Shown here: in pieces, positions 9,904 through 19,070 of the stretch
How positions within the stretch are numbered: the first letter of the stretch is position 1
Layout of the letters: the number at the start of each line of letters is the position of its first letter
Assembly (NCBI GenBank): GCA_021773335.1
Contig: JAJFKG010000005.1
Span: 124,001-188,000 of the forward strand
Length of the DNA: 64,000 nucleotides
Direction: 5' to 3'
Origin: Gammaproteobacteria bacterium
Lineage (GTDB): Bacteria > Pseudomonadota > Gammaproteobacteria > JAJFKG01
Notes under the pieces: model-generated
Told to the model about the DNA's origin: nothing
The model's input: the letters and a program-made list of their open reading frames with translations, nothing else
Database searches by the model: none
Program-made: the position numbers and the translations under genes

Positions 9904-10165
9904 AAGCATTTTGCTGCGGTACTAAGGGGTCAGGTCGTGAATTAACCCAAGTCCCGTAAAGGGTACTAAGGGGTCAGGCCGTGAATTAACCCAAGTCCCG
10001 TAATATGCAGATTAGGAGAACTAAGGGGTCAGAAAGAACTAAGGGGTCAGGTCGTGAATTAACCCAAGTCCCGTAATATGCAGATTAGGTAAACCTGGGT
10101 TAATTCACGACCTGACCCCTTAGTCTTTACTTCTGGGTTAATTCACGACCTGACCCCTTAGTCCT
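9904..10165. repeat. Cluster of GGGGTCAGGTCG palindromic elements
   Basis: Several copies of CTAAGGGGTCAGGTCGTGAA extended to TTAACCCAAGTCCCGTAATATGCAG occur in direct and inverted orientation, some truncated. The last complete unit at 10036-10130 is identical over 95 bp to the one at 11421-11515. In that unit, 28-bp perfect arms (10039-10066 and 10096-10123) flank a 29-nt loop. A further inverted half follows at 10133-10165. From memory, GGGGTCAGGTC-type repeats accompany REP-associated tyrosine transposases in other proteobacteria; no transposase is present here. Confidence 0.85.
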
Positions 10166-11347
10166 AATAATCTCACCCTGCCACAACATTTTCAAAAAAG
10201 TCTGCCACGGTAAAACCTCAACACATGCCCCCTTCGCTGTGGTTATTTTACGTCTGCGTTGCGCCAGACAAACAACGTAGCAATGTTTGGGTTTAAAGGT
10301 CTCTTGAAAAGTGAGTAAACCGCGGACATCTGAGGTATGCACGGTTTCAGCGATTTTCACCTCAATACCTATTTGTGCTTCACCTAAAACAAAATCAACT
10401 TCCAAACCGCTTTTGTTACGCCAGTACGTAATCTTATGCTCTAAATCATTCAAACCACGCTGCGCTATCAACTCCATTAAGATATAGTGCTCTAATGCTG
10501 CACCTGCTGTTTGCCCCTTTAATTCTAGTATTTCACGACTTGCCAAGACATTCACAACACCTACATCAAAGAAATAAAATTTCGGCGTAGCAACTATATC
10601 CACGCGCTTTTTGCGTGGTTGATACGGCAATAAATAATATCCCAACAAGGTATCGACGAGTATCTGGTAATACTCTTTAACTGTTTTCGCATCGATACCA
10701 CAGTCGCGTGCGATATTACTGAAGTTGATCAATTCACCGTTTGAAAATGGAATAATATCCAAGAAATGGGCAAAAGCGACCAAATTGCGCGTCAGTCCTT
10801 CAGCCTTGATCTCTTCGTGTAAATAATCTTGTATATAAGCTTTGATGCTCTTACGCCAATGGATAGTGTCATAATGAGAAGGCACTAAACCACGTTGCAA
10901 AGCACGCAACAAGTCAAACTCAGGGAGTTCAGGATAAACCAAAGGATAAAACTCGTAACGCCAGGCGCGCCCGCCTAACAAATTAGCCCCTTCACGCTTA
11001 AGTTTACGCGCACTAGAACCACAGAGAATAAAATATGCGGCAGTATTTTCAATCAACCAATGTACTTCGTTCAGCAACTCCGGCACGCGCTGCACTTCAT
11101 CGATAACAATTGGTTGTACTAAGTCTTGCTCAGACAGCGCCAATACTTCTTCACGTAATAGCGATGGCTGCTTTAAAAGGCGCCAATACACATCCGTATT
11201 TAATAAATCATAATATATCGAATCTGGATAATTATTTTTTAAATACATAGACTTACCAGTCTTACGCGCACCCCATAGAAACACGCTTTGGCCAACCGGC
11301 AAATCCATGGTTAGGTAACGTTGGTACTGATACGGCAAGGGATACAC
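10127..11347 (-). CDS. AAA-family ATPase with DUF4143 domain (copy 2)
   Basis: A 406-residue paralogue of copy 1. Walker A is GARKTGKSM (Lys32), Walker B is PIVIDEVQRVPEL, then CGSSARKLKREGANLLGGR. The helix-turn-helix-like FSNIARDCGIDAKTVKEYY follows, and the C-terminal nuclease-like pattern is GLEVDFVLGEAQIGIEVK. The last ten or so residues (TKGSGRELTQK) and the TAA stop are encoded by the GGGGTCAGGTCG repeat, so the native 3' end has been replaced by repeat DNA. The gene lies between two identical 95-bp elements. A CCGGAA dyad (11365-11387) sits upstream, as in copy 1. Confidence 0.85.
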   Translation of the reverse strand: MYPLPYQYQRYLTMDLPVGQSVFLWGARKTGKSMYLKNNYPDSIYYDLLNTDVYWRLLKQPSLLREEVLALSEQDLVQPIVIDEVQRVPELLNEVHWLIENTAAYFILCGSSARKLKREGANLLGGRAWRYEFYPLVYPELPEFDLLRALQRGLVPSHYDTIHWRKSIKAYIQDYLHEEIKAEGLTRNLVAFAHFLDIIPFSNGELINFSNIARDCGIDAKTVKEYYQILVDTLLGYYLLPYQPRKKRVDIVATPKFYFFDVGVVNVLASREILELKGQTAGAALEHYILMELIAQRGLNDLEHKITYWRNKSGLEVDFVLGEAQIGIEVKIAETVHTSDVRGLLTFQETFKPKHCYVVCLAQRRRKITTAKGACVEVLPWQTFLKMLWQGEIIRTKGSGRELTQK

Positions 11348-11420
11348 TCCTTATTTTCGCAAATAATCCGGAATAAGTTCCGAGATTATAGCAACAATAA
11401 GGAATATATTCTATATCTGA

Positions 11421-11515
11421 GAACTAAGGGGTCAGGTCGTGAATTAACCCAAGTCCCGTAATATGCAGATTAGGTAAACCTGGGTTAATTCACGACCTGA
11501 CCCCTTAGTCTTTAC
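11421..11515. repeat. 95-bp palindromic element, identical to 10036-10130
   Basis: Arms at 11424-11451 and 11481-11508 are perfect 28-bp reverse complements. The whole 95 bp matches the downstream copy base for base, in the same orientation. Its right end provides the TAA stop (11512-11514) of the Rab-like gene. Confidence 0.9.
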
Positions 11516-12693
11516 GATGACGATGATGATGAAGCCGCGGGTGATCCATAGAAAAGGCCGCGCTCTTCATCAAGCTCAGCTAAGCCATCTGCAATGTCAG
11601 TTTGTAAAGCTTCGGTGACACCTTGCCGTGCAAAGACATCACGCGTCTCGTGAGATACCATACCATAAAGCGCTAAATACCAAAGACGTGCGTGGCTAAA
11701 TTGCTCGTCCGTATCCAAATTTTTGTTAACATCTTTGTGTAATGTCTTAATCGCATCCGCAACTCGAAATTTTAATGCCTCATCAGCTATCTTGTCTGAT
11801 CGAGATGCTTGATTATGAAACAAACTAAACGCTTGTGATTTAACATATTGCAATTGATGATAACTCTCCCCCTTAAACATCGCTGGTACTGATGGCAACA
11901 ACCAAGTGTTAATTAGCAAGCTAGCGCTAAAGCTTGCGGGTCTTGCGTGAGGCTTGGAGTCGGAACTAGATGACGAGCTGCTCGCATCTGCACCGCTGTG
12001 AGGACTCGCCCAGATTGGTGCCAAGCCAAGACCTTTATCTAAGGCTCGCTCAGCTTCAAGTTGCATAATGTTATCAATTGCAGTTCCCTTATTAGTCCTC
12101 GTTGCCAACGCAGTGTCAGCCTTATACGAGATATCATATCCGCTTGCCTTTACGTAGACGGCTTTGCACACTGCGTAATGCTTCGATACCACATAGATAG
12201 TCGGAAAGTTACTGTCAGTTTGTCGTTTTAATTCATCGGCAAGTGCACCTATTATCTCATCTATAGATGTTTGCGAAGCATTCTCGCCCACGCGTACGAT
12301 GAGGCTGTGAGCAACCTTTTCCCTAGCACCCATGTTAGCTTCCAAGTTGGAAATAACTTCTTTTAATTCGCTCCTGAGCTCTTGGGTTGTTTTTCTTCTA
12401 TTATTTGTATTATTTGCGCTTGCATCTAAAAATACAGCCAAGATGTGAGAACCTCTGAAGTAGCTCTTAGTTATGGTTTGAAATCTTTCTTGCCCAGCAG
12501 CATCCCATACTTGCAACTTTACAGATTTATCTCGCGAAACGTCTAGCATTTTTGCTTTAAATTCAACACCAATTGTCGCTTGATATGAAGTTGGCACAGG
12601 TTCCTTTGCCAACTGTTTCAGCGCAGTTGTTTTACCTGACTCTGCCGGCCCATAAAAAAGAACTTTGAATAAATGATCGTAAGCTGCAGCCAT
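11512..12693 (-). CDS. Rab-like small GTPase, probable effector
   Basis: A 393-residue protein whose first 175 residues follow a eukaryotic Rab. The P-loop is GPAESGKTT (residues 15-23), the switch-I Thr is at 40 followed by the RabF1 motif IGVEF, switch II is WDAAGQERF (D64, Q68; usual DTAGQE with Thr replaced by Ala), and YFRGSH (78-83) resembles RabF4 YYRGAH. The G4 NKxD motif is not recognisable (RVGENAS instead), so guanine specificity may be altered. A poly-Ser linker (about 237-245) joins a helical C-terminal domain of 140 residues that ends in Ala-Ser repeats. There is no prenylation motif. AGGGGGCC precedes the ATG. Rab-like proteins are established Legionella effectors; secretion here is inferred. 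Confidence 0.85.
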   Translation of the reverse strand: MAAAYDHLFKVLFYGPAESGKTTALKQLAKEPVPTSYQATIGVEFKAKMLDVSRDKSVKLQVWDAAGQERFQTITKSYFRGSHILAVFLDASANNTNNRRKTTQELRSELKEVISNLEANMGAREKVAHSLIVRVGENASQTSIDEIIGALADELKRQTDSNFPTIYVVSKHYAVCKAVYVKASGYDISYKADTALATRTNKGTAIDNIMQLEAERALDKGLGLAPIWASPHSGADASSSSSSSDSKPHARPASFSASLLINTWLLPSVPAMFKGESYHQLQYVKSQAFSLFHNQASRSDKIADEALKFRVADAIKTLHKDVNKNLDTDEQFSHARLWYLALYGMVSHETRDVFARQGVTEALQTDIADGLAELDEERGLFYGSPAASSSSSS

Positions 12694-12964
12694 TTTGGCC
12701 CCCTATTATTGCTTTGAACTTAAAACTTGCTGGCTCAAACCCTGTAAGCACCGCCAGCAAGACAAACGCCTGCGACTCGCTACGGCTAAGCTAACGCTTT
12801 GAAAAAATTAACATTGGTAATGTTGATATTGATTTATTCACTAAGCGGTCAGTATACTACCAACAGATCAAAATAAAATCAACCTAATTGGCGGGGTCGA
12901 TAAGCCACATAGCGGCACATCAAGACTACGTTGTGGTACATTCTGCATAACTTAAAAGAGGCGC

Positions 12965-13747
12965 TTAACGCTGCACCTTACGCTGTTTGAGGCGGCGCGC
13001 GCGACGGCGGCGCTTGCGCCACCAGCCGGAACCGGCGAAGAATAATCCTGACAGACCATACAAAGAAAACACGAGGAATAAGATTTGTGGTGGGTCGATG
13101 GCGACTAAAACGATGATCATAACGATCACCAGCAGAGTCACGAATGGCACTTTGCCTTTGAAATCCAAGTCTTTAAGGCTACGGTAACAGACATTACTCA
13201 CCATCAATAAACCAGCAGCAACGGTAATAATCGCTGCGATCACTGACACCCAATAACCGTAAAGCGTGTATTCATGGCACACCCACACCATCCCCGCGAT
13301 GATGCCAGCAGCAGATGGCGATGGTAGACCTTGGAAATAGCGCTTGCTGGTAGTGGCTATGCGTGCATTAAAACGCGCTAAACGCAGTGCCGCAGAAACG
13401 GCATAGACAAAGGCCGCTAGCCAACCGAGTTTACCGAGTTGCGAGAGCGACCAACTGTACACGACCAAGGCTGGCGCGATGCCAAAGGCGAGCATATCAG
13501 ATAGGCTATCGTATTGGGCGCCAAAGGCACTTTGCGTGTTAGTAAGACGAGCAACGCGGCCATCGAAAAAATCCATGAGCATGGCGATATAAATCGCGAC
13601 TGCCGCCGTCGCGAAATTGCCTTTCATCGCGGCGACGACGGCGTAAAAGCCGGCGAATAGGCCAGCCGTGGTGAAGAGGTTCGGCAAGAGGTAAATGCTT
13701 CTGCCACGTGGTCTGCGGGGATGGCCTGTTTGTTGGTTGTCGCTCAT
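12965..13747 (-). CDS. pssA: CDP-diacylglycerol--serine O-phosphatidyltransferase
   Basis: A 260-residue integral membrane enzyme of the CDP-alcohol phosphotransferase family, making phosphatidylserine for phosphatidylethanolamine synthesis. The catalytic pattern DG-x2-AR-x8-G-x3-D-x3-D is complete in DGRVARLTNTQSAFGAQYDS followed by LSD. About eight membrane helices are visible. N- and C-termini are strongly basic (RRPRGRS; KRRRRARRLKQRKVQR). This is the Bacillus/Legionella type II enzyme rather than the E. coli peripheral type. It stands alone, with the Rab-like gene 270 bp downstream on the same strand. Confidence 0.93.
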   Translation of the reverse strand: MSDNQQTGHPRRPRGRSIYLLPNLFTTAGLFAGFYAVVAAMKGNFATAAVAIYIAMLMDFFDGRVARLTNTQSAFGAQYDSLSDMLAFGIAPALVVYSWSLSQLGKLGWLAAFVYAVSAALRLARFNARIATTSKRYFQGLPSPSAAGIIAGMVWVCHEYTLYGYWVSVIAAIITVAAGLLMVSNVCYRSLKDLDFKGKVPFVTLLVIVMIIVLVAIDPPQILFLVFSLYGLSGLFFAGSGWWRKRRRRARRLKQRKVQR

Positions 13748-13952
13748 GGGCGTGCCTTTGTTGTCTCAATTCAGGCGCCGATTTTACCTAACAATGCTGT
13801 TATAAGCCACTGATTTAATACTGAATTAATTTCTTGAAACTACCTGCCGATAAAACCATAGCAGCAGCTATGCACAAAGACTGTTATAATATTAAAAATT
13901 ACAATAAGTTAGCCGATATAGATAAGAATAAGAACAAACACAGGTTAACGCC

Positions 13953-14288
13953 ATGTTCAGCATAAATCGAGACACAAGCACCATGGGCAAAAACGACCAG
14001 GATGACAATAAACCCGAGCACGAAAGCAAAATCGTGATCCGTGGCGAAACTGAAGCTGGTGAAAAATTCCGTCCTAGCGATTGGGCTGAGCGCATGAGTG
14101 GCAACCTCTCGACCTTTCGCAATCACCGCATTTATTATTCACCGTTGTTGCAGCCTTCCGTTAAAGGTGGCACCAAATGCGTGACTTTGGATCCCGCCTT
14201 AAAAGAATCTAACCCTACCTTGTATCAATCGATATTGGATTTTGCCAAGAATAATAACCTGGTCATCTGTAAAGAAGATGATGAGTGA
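13953..14288 (+). CDS. DUF3579 family protein
   Basis: A 111-residue protein matching the DUF3579 pattern: KIVIRGETEAGEKFRPSDWA, ERMSGNLSTF, then YYSPLLQPSVKGGTKCVTLD and a C-terminal LDFAKNNNLVI. The family is found in beta- and gammaproteobacteria with no known role. Two ATGs are possible, 13953 and 13983; conservation starts after the second, but CAGG sits 9 bp upstream of the first. It is transcribed divergently from pssA. Confidence 0.85.
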   Translation: MFSINRDTSTMGKNDQDDNKPEHESKIVIRGETEAGEKFRPSDWAERMSGNLSTFRNHRIYYSPLLQPSVKGGTKCVTLDPALKESNPTLYQSILDFAKNNNLVICKEDDE

Positions 14289-14295
14289 GTCTAAC

Positions 14296-14332
14296 CTTGA
14301 TGCGCCCCGCTGGGGCTTATCAAGGCTACAAG
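14296..14332. repeat. Family B mini-repeat after DUF3579 gene
   Basis: CCTTGATGCGCCCCGCTGGG continuing to GCTTATCAAGG is a short family B palindrome 8 bp after the stop. It may act as a transcript end. The same compact form is at 26629-26660. Confidence 0.7.
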
Positions 14333-14345
14333 AGAGACGACCTAT

Positions 14346-14834
14346 CTATTCTGTGATCGTAATGGTTGGCGCTTGTGTACCGCTTAAATGTCCATATTGA
14401 TCGACGGTATTGTTATTGGTGATCGCGCAAGTCAAGCCTGAGTTGTCTGCTGGATCCATGATGACCGCTGGATACCACTGTGCATCATCATTAACATACC
14501 ACGATGTGTGCACAGGCACGCTGCATTTGTCACCATCACTGCTTGTGAACGTCAAAGTACCTGCACCCGTTGTATCATTGTGCCTTAAATTGTCAGTACC
14601 ATAAGCAGGCGCGGCAGAATCATTGGCGTTAATGGCATCTGGCAAACTACAGAATTGATCATCACTAGGTGAGCTGGTACTGATCGTCAATGTGGTTTGC
14701 GTCTGATTATCAATATGGAACGCGCCATTGATAGCAGGACAACTCCCATCGTCAGCAAACGCTTGCGGCGCCCCTAACAATAGCGCACATACACCAAGTA
14801 AAGTGGGAATAATTGCAGTTTTTACGGATTTCAT
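14346..14834 (-). CDS. Unknown secreted protein
   Basis: A 162-residue exported protein. The signal peptide is MKSVKTAIIPTLLGVCALLL, with cleavage after AFA. The mature part is rich in Asp, Asn, Ser and Thr, contains four Cys that could form two disulfides, and looks like a small beta-sandwich (TLTISTSSPSDDQ; TLTFTSSDGDKC). I know of no family match. The ATG at 14834 has AGAGG seven bases upstream; the GTG at 14840 overlaps that site and is rejected. Confidence 0.7.
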   Translation of the reverse strand: MKSVKTAIIPTLLGVCALLLGAPQAFADDGSCPAINGAFHIDNQTQTTLTISTSSPSDDQFCSLPDAINANDSAAPAYGTDNLRHNDTTGAGTLTFTSSDGDKCSVPVHTSWYVNDDAQWYPAVIMDPADNSGLTCAITNNNTVDQYGHLSGTQAPTITITE

Positions 14835-14916
14835 TGGCACACCTCTACCCTTCTAAATTGACTACTATTATAGCATAAAAAGTATATCTATTGCACAATT
14901 ATGGACTCGATAAGCG

Positions 14917-15294
14917 CTATGTGCGCCTCAAGTCACCGAATAAATCGTCGGCTTTGAGTTTTTCTGCGCCGCAATAGAGACATTTATTTAATTGCTTAGA
15001 CGTCTGACTTAAGGCTGCACCACAACTGTGACATTTATTCAGCGGCTTGCGTTTATGTAGCATTTGTGCGGCATAATCGCTGATCTCTTGCTGCGTAATA
15101 CCGAGTTTTTCTTCCAGCAATTGTGCCATCGCGGCATTGATCAATACGAGTTTGGTAAAGCGGCGTTCGAGATCATCAACCGTGTTTTTCGCCTTCATAG
15201 CCGTTCGACTCAGTTGTTGAGCCGCTGTACGCGCTTGGCTTATATCGACGTCTTGGCCGAAATCCCACGTCATATTGTAAATATCAATACCCAC
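14917..15294 (-). CDS. Zinc-ribbon protein with coiled-coil N-terminus
   Basis: A 125-residue cytoplasmic protein. Residues 15-75 form a helical segment (ARTAAQQLSRTAMKAKNTVD, then LEERRF-like leucine spacing). The C-terminus carries two CxxC knuckles, CHSCGAALSQTSKQLNKCLY followed by CG, typical of a four-Cys zinc ribbon. The start is GTG at 15292-15294 with GGAG six bases upstream. No function is assigned. It stands alone between a secreted protein gene and clpB. Confidence 0.7.
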   Translation of the reverse strand: MGIDIYNMTWDFGQDVDISQARTAAQQLSRTAMKAKNTVDDLERRFTKLVLINAAMAQLLEEKLGITQQEISDYAAQMLHKRKPLNKCHSCGAALSQTSKQLNKCLYCGAEKLKADDLFGDLRRT

Positions 15295-15439
15295 AGGTGA
15301 CTCCGATGTATTTTATTCGTTTAGAAGAACTATTATACGAGTTGAAACTTAAGGAAAGCTTAATAAAAATGATTTTTTGCATATTGATTTTTTAGTATAA
15401 ACAATGGGTTATAGTTTTGTGTTTGTCGTGCACACAAGA

Positions 15440-15512
15440 CTACTGTCTTTGCGTCAAGCTCATGTGTAGCCCGGATAAGCGCGGCACGCGCGTCATCAGG
15501 GAGCAGGGGGGA
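15440..15512. repeat. Tag plus truncated family A repeat
   Basis: ACTACTGTCTTTGCGTCAAG (the tag in inverse orientation) is followed by GTAGCCCGGATAAGCGCGGC and CACGCGCGTCATC. The right half is missing, and the unit lies just after the clpB stop. The rest of the 264-bp gap is AT-rich without a gene. Confidence 0.75.
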
Positions 15513-15558
15513 ACGCTATGCTGACACAGAACGGTGGGGCGGGCCTTATGGGCGGAAG

Positions 15559-18129
15559 CTACGAAAAGCTTAACCCCTTGTCGTCTCGCTTAACTTTAAT
15601 CGTCGCACCAGGCTGAAATTCACCCGCTAAAAGAGCACGTGCGAGTGGATTCTCGAGATTGGTTTGCACGGCACGTTTCAATGGGCGCGCACCATACACC
15701 GGGTCATAACCCGCTTCAGCGAGAAAATCCAAGACATCATCGCCATATTCCAATTGCAAATCGCGCTCTTGTAAACGTTTCGCTAAACGCGCGACTTGCA
15801 GCTTGGCAATTTGGCGGATTTGCGCTTTTTCCAAGGGATGGAAAACAACAGAATCATCAACGCGATTGAGAAACTCAGGGCGGAAATGCTGCCCAACAAC
15901 ATCCATCACCGCCGCTTTCATCGCTGCATAATCATTGCCTTCCGCCAATTCTTGGATAAGCTGCGAACCTAAGTTAGACGTCATCACGACCACGGTGTTA
16001 CGAAAATCCACCGTGCGCCCGTGGCCATCCGTCAAGCGCCCATCGTCCAAGACTTGCAATAAAATATTAAAGACATCGGGGTGCGCCTTTTCAACTTCAT
16101 CAAGCAAGATGACTGAATACGGTTTACGGCGCACGGCCTCCGTCAAATAACCTCCCTCTTCATAACCTACATAACCCGGAGGTGCTCCAATCAAGCGTGC
16201 GATCGCGTGTTTTTCCATAAATTCTGACATATCGATGCGTATCATCGCTTCTTCGGTGTCAAACATAAATGAGGCTAGCGCTTTGCACAGCTCTGTCTTC
16301 CCTACCCCGGTCGGGCCTAAAAATAAGAAAGAGCCAATCGGGCGATTCGGATCCGATAAACCTGCACGTGAACGGCGAATGGCATCAGCAACAACAGATA
16401 CCGCTTCATCTTGACCAATCAAACGTTTGTGCAGTGCCGCTTCCATTTGCAGGAGCTTTTCTTTTTCGCCTTCGAGCATTTTACTCACAGGAATACGCGT
16501 CCACTTAGAGACAACTTCAGCCACTTCTTCTTCGGTGACACGGTTACGTAATAAATGTGTATCTTGTTTTTCCGCTTCTGTGGCACTTTGCAATTGTTTT
16601 TCTAACTCAGGGATACGCCCGTATTGCAATTCTGACATACGTGTTAAATCACCGGCACGCCGCGCGGTTTCCAGCTCAGTACGCGCACGATCCAACTCTT
16701 CTTTAATGTGTTGCGCACCTTGTAGAGCGGCTTTTTCCGCTTTCCAGACTTCTTCTAAATCGGCGTACTCGCGTTCATGCTTGGTAATTTCTTCTTGCAA
16801 AACCTCAAGACGCTTTTTCGAGGCTTCATCACTTTCTTTTTTCAGCGCTTCGCGTTCGATCTTAAGTTGGATCAAACGGCGTTCCAAGCGATCCATTGAT
16901 TCTGGCTTGGAGTCGATTTCAATGCGAATTTGGCTAGCGGCTTCATCGATCAAATCAATGGCTTTGTCTGGCAGGTTGCGATCACTAATATAGCGATGTG
17001 ACAGTGTAGCCGCAGCAACAATAGCAGGATCAGTAATATCCACGCCATGGTGCACTTCGTAACGCTCTTTTAAGCCACGTAAAATCGCAATGGTGTCTTC
17101 AACCGACGGCTCATCCACCAACACTTTTTGAAAACGTCGCTCTAAAGCTGCATCTTTTTCAATGTATTGGCGATATTCATCCAAGGTTGTCGCGCCGATA
17201 CAGTGCAATTCACCGCGTGCCAGAGCGGGTTTTAACATATTACCCGCATCCATCGCCCCTTCGGCTTTACCCGCACCGACCATGGTGTGGATTTCATCGA
17301 TGAATAAAATGATTTGCCCTTCTTGTTTAGCGAGGTCGTTTAATAAAGCTTTTAAACGTTCTTCAAATTCCCCACGGAATTTTGCGCCCGCGATCAAGGC
17401 GCCCATATCCAAGGATAAAAGGCGTTTGCCTTTTAACACTTCTGGCACTTCACCATTAATAATACGTTGCGCTAAGCCTTCGACGATTGCCGTTTTACCA
17501 ACACCCGGTTCGCCAATAAGGACGGGGTTGTTTTTGGTGCGCCGTTGCAACACTTGGATGGTGCGGCGGATTTCATCGTCACGCCCGATCACGGGGTCAA
17601 GCTTGCTTTGCTCAGCACGCGCCGTCAAATCAATCGTGTATTTTTCCAAAGCGCGGCGATTTTCTTCAGCATTTTGGTCTTCGACTTTGCTGCCACCGCG
17701 GATATCATCGATAGCCTTTTCGATGGCTTGCTTTGAAGCACCACATTTACGTAACACATCACCTAAGGTACCTTTGTCATCAATGGCGGCAAGTATGAAC
17801 AATTCACTTGAAATATAAGCATCCTTGCGCTGTTGCGCCAATTTATCCGTGGCATTCAAGAGGCGGATTAAATCATTGGAGACATGCACATCGCCAGGCG
17901 TCCCTTCAACTTGCGGGAGGCGGTCTAATGCTTCGTCCAACTGCGTACGTAAATTCGGTACAGCGACGCCCGCTTGCGTCAATAAGTGACGTGCAGTACC
18001 ACCTTCTTGATCGAGCAAGGCTTTGGCTAAATGCACTGGCTCGATAAAGGCATTATCGCGCCCGACCGCCAATGATTGGGCATCGGCAAAAGCGAGTTGA
18101 AATCTGCTTGTCAACTTATCCATGCGCAT
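15559..18129 (-). CDS. clpB: ClpB disaggregase
   Basis: An 856-residue Hsp100 chaperone that extracts polypeptides from aggregates together with DnaK. The Clp-N double repeat spans about residues 1-145. The NBD1 Walker A is GEPGVGKT (206-213), the coiled-coil middle domain is at about 410-530, and the NBD2 Walker A is GPTGVGKTE near 605. The start [20 protein letters not shown] aligns with E. coli [20 protein letters not shown], and GAGG lies 11 bp upstream. Length matches the family (857 in E. coli). It lies downstream of hsp20 on the same strand, separated by repeats, consistent with a heat-shock pair. Confidence 0.98.
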   Translation of the reverse strand: MRMDKLTSRFQLAFADAQSLAVGRDNAFIEPVHLAKALLDQEGGTARHLLTQAGVAVPNLRTQLDEALDRLPQVEGTPGDVHVSNDLIRLLNATDKLAQQRKDAYISSELFILAAIDDKGTLGDVLRKCGASKQAIEKAIDDIRGGSKVEDQNAEENRRALEKYTIDLTARAEQSKLDPVIGRDDEIRRTIQVLQRRTKNNPVLIGEPGVGKTAIVEGLAQRIINGEVPEVLKGKRLLSLDMGALIAGAKFRGEFEERLKALLNDLAKQEGQIILFIDEIHTMVGAGKAEGAMDAGNMLKPALARGELHCIGATTLDEYRQYIEKDAALERRFQKVLVDEPSVEDTIAILRGLKERYEVHHGVDITDPAIVAAATLSHRYISDRNLPDKAIDLIDEAASQIRIEIDSKPESMDRLERRLIQLKIEREALKKESDEASKKRLEVLQEEITKHEREYADLEEVWKAEKAALQGAQHIKEELDRARTELETARRAGDLTRMSELQYGRIPELEKQLQSATEAEKQDTHLLRNRVTEEEVAEVVSKWTRIPVSKMLEGEKEKLLQMEAALHKRLIGQDEAVSVVADAIRRSRAGLSDPNRPIGSFLFLGPTGVGKTELCKALASFMFDTEEAMIRIDMSEFMEKHAIARLIGAPPGYVGYEEGGYLTEAVRRKPYSVILLDEVEKAHPDVFNILLQVLDDGRLTDGHGRTVDFRNTVVVMTSNLGSQLIQELAEGNDYAAMKAAVMDVVGQHFRPEFLNRVDDSVVFHPLEKAQIRQIAKLQVARLAKRLQERDLQLEYGDDVLDFLAEAGYDPVYGARPLKRAVQTNLENPLARALLAGEFQPGATIKVKRDDKGLSFS

Positions 18130-18179
18130 AGTGGTGTAATCCTCGTTTGTTTTTAAAGCCTATTGTCGTCTTCTTGTAG

Positions 18180-18345
18180 ACAGGTCCCACCCCGGAGGGA
18201 TGCAACGAATCTATTCTTGTAGCCTATTGTCTTTGTGTCAAGCTCAGATGTAACCTTGATAAGACGCGTAGCGGCGCATCAAGGAGCAGCATTTGCCAAC
18301 TCAGGCCCTTGATGCGCACCTTCGGCGCTTATCAAGGCTACTTTA
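18180..18345. repeat. Mixed family C, tag and family B repeats
   Basis: From left to right: a degenerate family C unit (GGTCCCACCCCGGAGGGATG), the tag GTAGCCTATTGTCTTTGTGT, then a full family B palindrome from AACCTTGATAAG to GCTTATCAAGGCTAC. It fills the hsp20-clpB intergenic region. Confidence 0.8.
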
Positions 18346-18397
18346 TGCCTCTTTCGTGGGAACACACCAGCTCAGGATGACAACGTGGTTGAAATCA

Positions 18398-18850
18398 TTA
18401 CTCTGCGACTTTAACGTCGATTTTGCGAGCTTTTATCTTATCTTCTTTAGGCACACGGATTTCTAATACACCGTGCTTGCCTTTTGCCGAAATCTTATCG
18501 GCAGCAACTGTCGCTGGCAATGAAAAGCGACGATAAAATACACCCTCAAAGCGTTCACGACGGGCATATTGATCTTCACTGCTCTTCTCAAAATGACGTC
18601 CGCCCTTAATGGTCAAAACATTATCTTCCATAGAAACTTCAATGTCTTTAGGATCCACACCTGGGACATCAGCGGTAAAGACATACGCATCTTTATCTTC
18701 ATGGATATCAACACTAGGCTGCCAATCACTCGTAACAATGCTTGATTGGTCTGAACGCGGATCCAACAAAGAATTTGCAAACACATCCGCCATATCATTA
18801 CGCATTTGTTTCAACGATTTCCACGGGTCATAATAAGTAATCTGTCTCAT
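18398..18850 (-). CDS. Hsp20-family small heat-shock protein
   Basis: A 150-residue alpha-crystallin-type holdase. The N-terminal arm (YDPWKSLKQMRNDMADVFAN) is followed by the alpha-crystallin domain from about residue 45 (WQPSVDIHEDKDAYVFTADV) with the usual GVDPKDIEVSMEDNVLTI and FYRRFSLP. It ends with the conserved GVLEIRVPK. The ATG at 18850 follows GGAGGCTAAA; the upstream in-frame ATG overlaps this site. A sigma-32-like promoter is visible 70-90 bp upstream. Confidence 0.93.
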   Translation of the reverse strand: MRQITYYDPWKSLKQMRNDMADVFANSLLDPRSDQSSIVTSDWQPSVDIHEDKDAYVFTADVPGVDPKDIEVSMEDNVLTIKGGRHFEKSSEDQYARRERFEGVFYRRFSLPATVAADKISAKGKHGVLEIRVPKEDKIKARKIDVKVAE

Positions 18851-18918
18851 TTTAGCCTCCAATTAATTAGTTACGCAAAATTCTACAGAGTCTCTTTAAC
18901 GTCCTATCACCACCTAGG

Positions 18919-18942
18919 TATGGGCACTTGTTTTTTTTTCAA
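18919..18942 (-). promoter_or_regulatory. Sigma-32-like heat-shock promoter for hsp20
   Basis: On the minus strand TTGAAA (18937-18942), a 12-bp spacer and CCCATA (18919-18924) match the heat-shock consensus TTGAAA-N11-16-CCCCAT with one base short in the -10. It lies 69 bp upstream of the hsp20 start codon. Confidence 0.55.
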
Positions 18943-18965
18943 TACCTGGCTTGAAAAAAAGCACC

Positions 18966-18982
18966 TTGGCACACACCTTGCT
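18966..18982 (+). promoter_or_regulatory. Sigma-54 (-24/-12) promoter for pilin gene
   Basis: TTGGCACACACCTTGCT matches the sigma-54 consensus TGGCAC-N5-TTGC with correct GG/GC spacing: GG at 18968-18969 and GC at 18980-18981. The predicted start near 18993 leaves a leader of about 78 bases before the pilin ATG. Pilin genes under PilS/PilR control use this promoter class. Confidence 0.7.
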
Positions 18983-19070
18983 TATAGCATTTATTAACAA
19001 ATAGTTGTGTGCAACCTTGTAGCGCCATACATTAAACGCGCCATTAATCGACATCAAAAGGAAGTGACTA

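Noticed and set aside
9681-9959. 92-residue frame ending in TKGSGRELTQVP
   Set aside because: Its end is translated repeat DNA, the start has no convincing ribosome site, and the rest matches no family I know; it is at best a gene remnant.
9904-10165. Possible CRISPR array
   Set aside because: Repeats occur in both orientations with irregular spacing, are internally palindromic, and no cas genes are near; they fit a REP/MITE-like element.
16427-16993. 188-residue plus-strand frame
   Set aside because: It is antisense to the conserved middle domain of ClpB and is Ser/Arg-rich as expected from a shadow frame.
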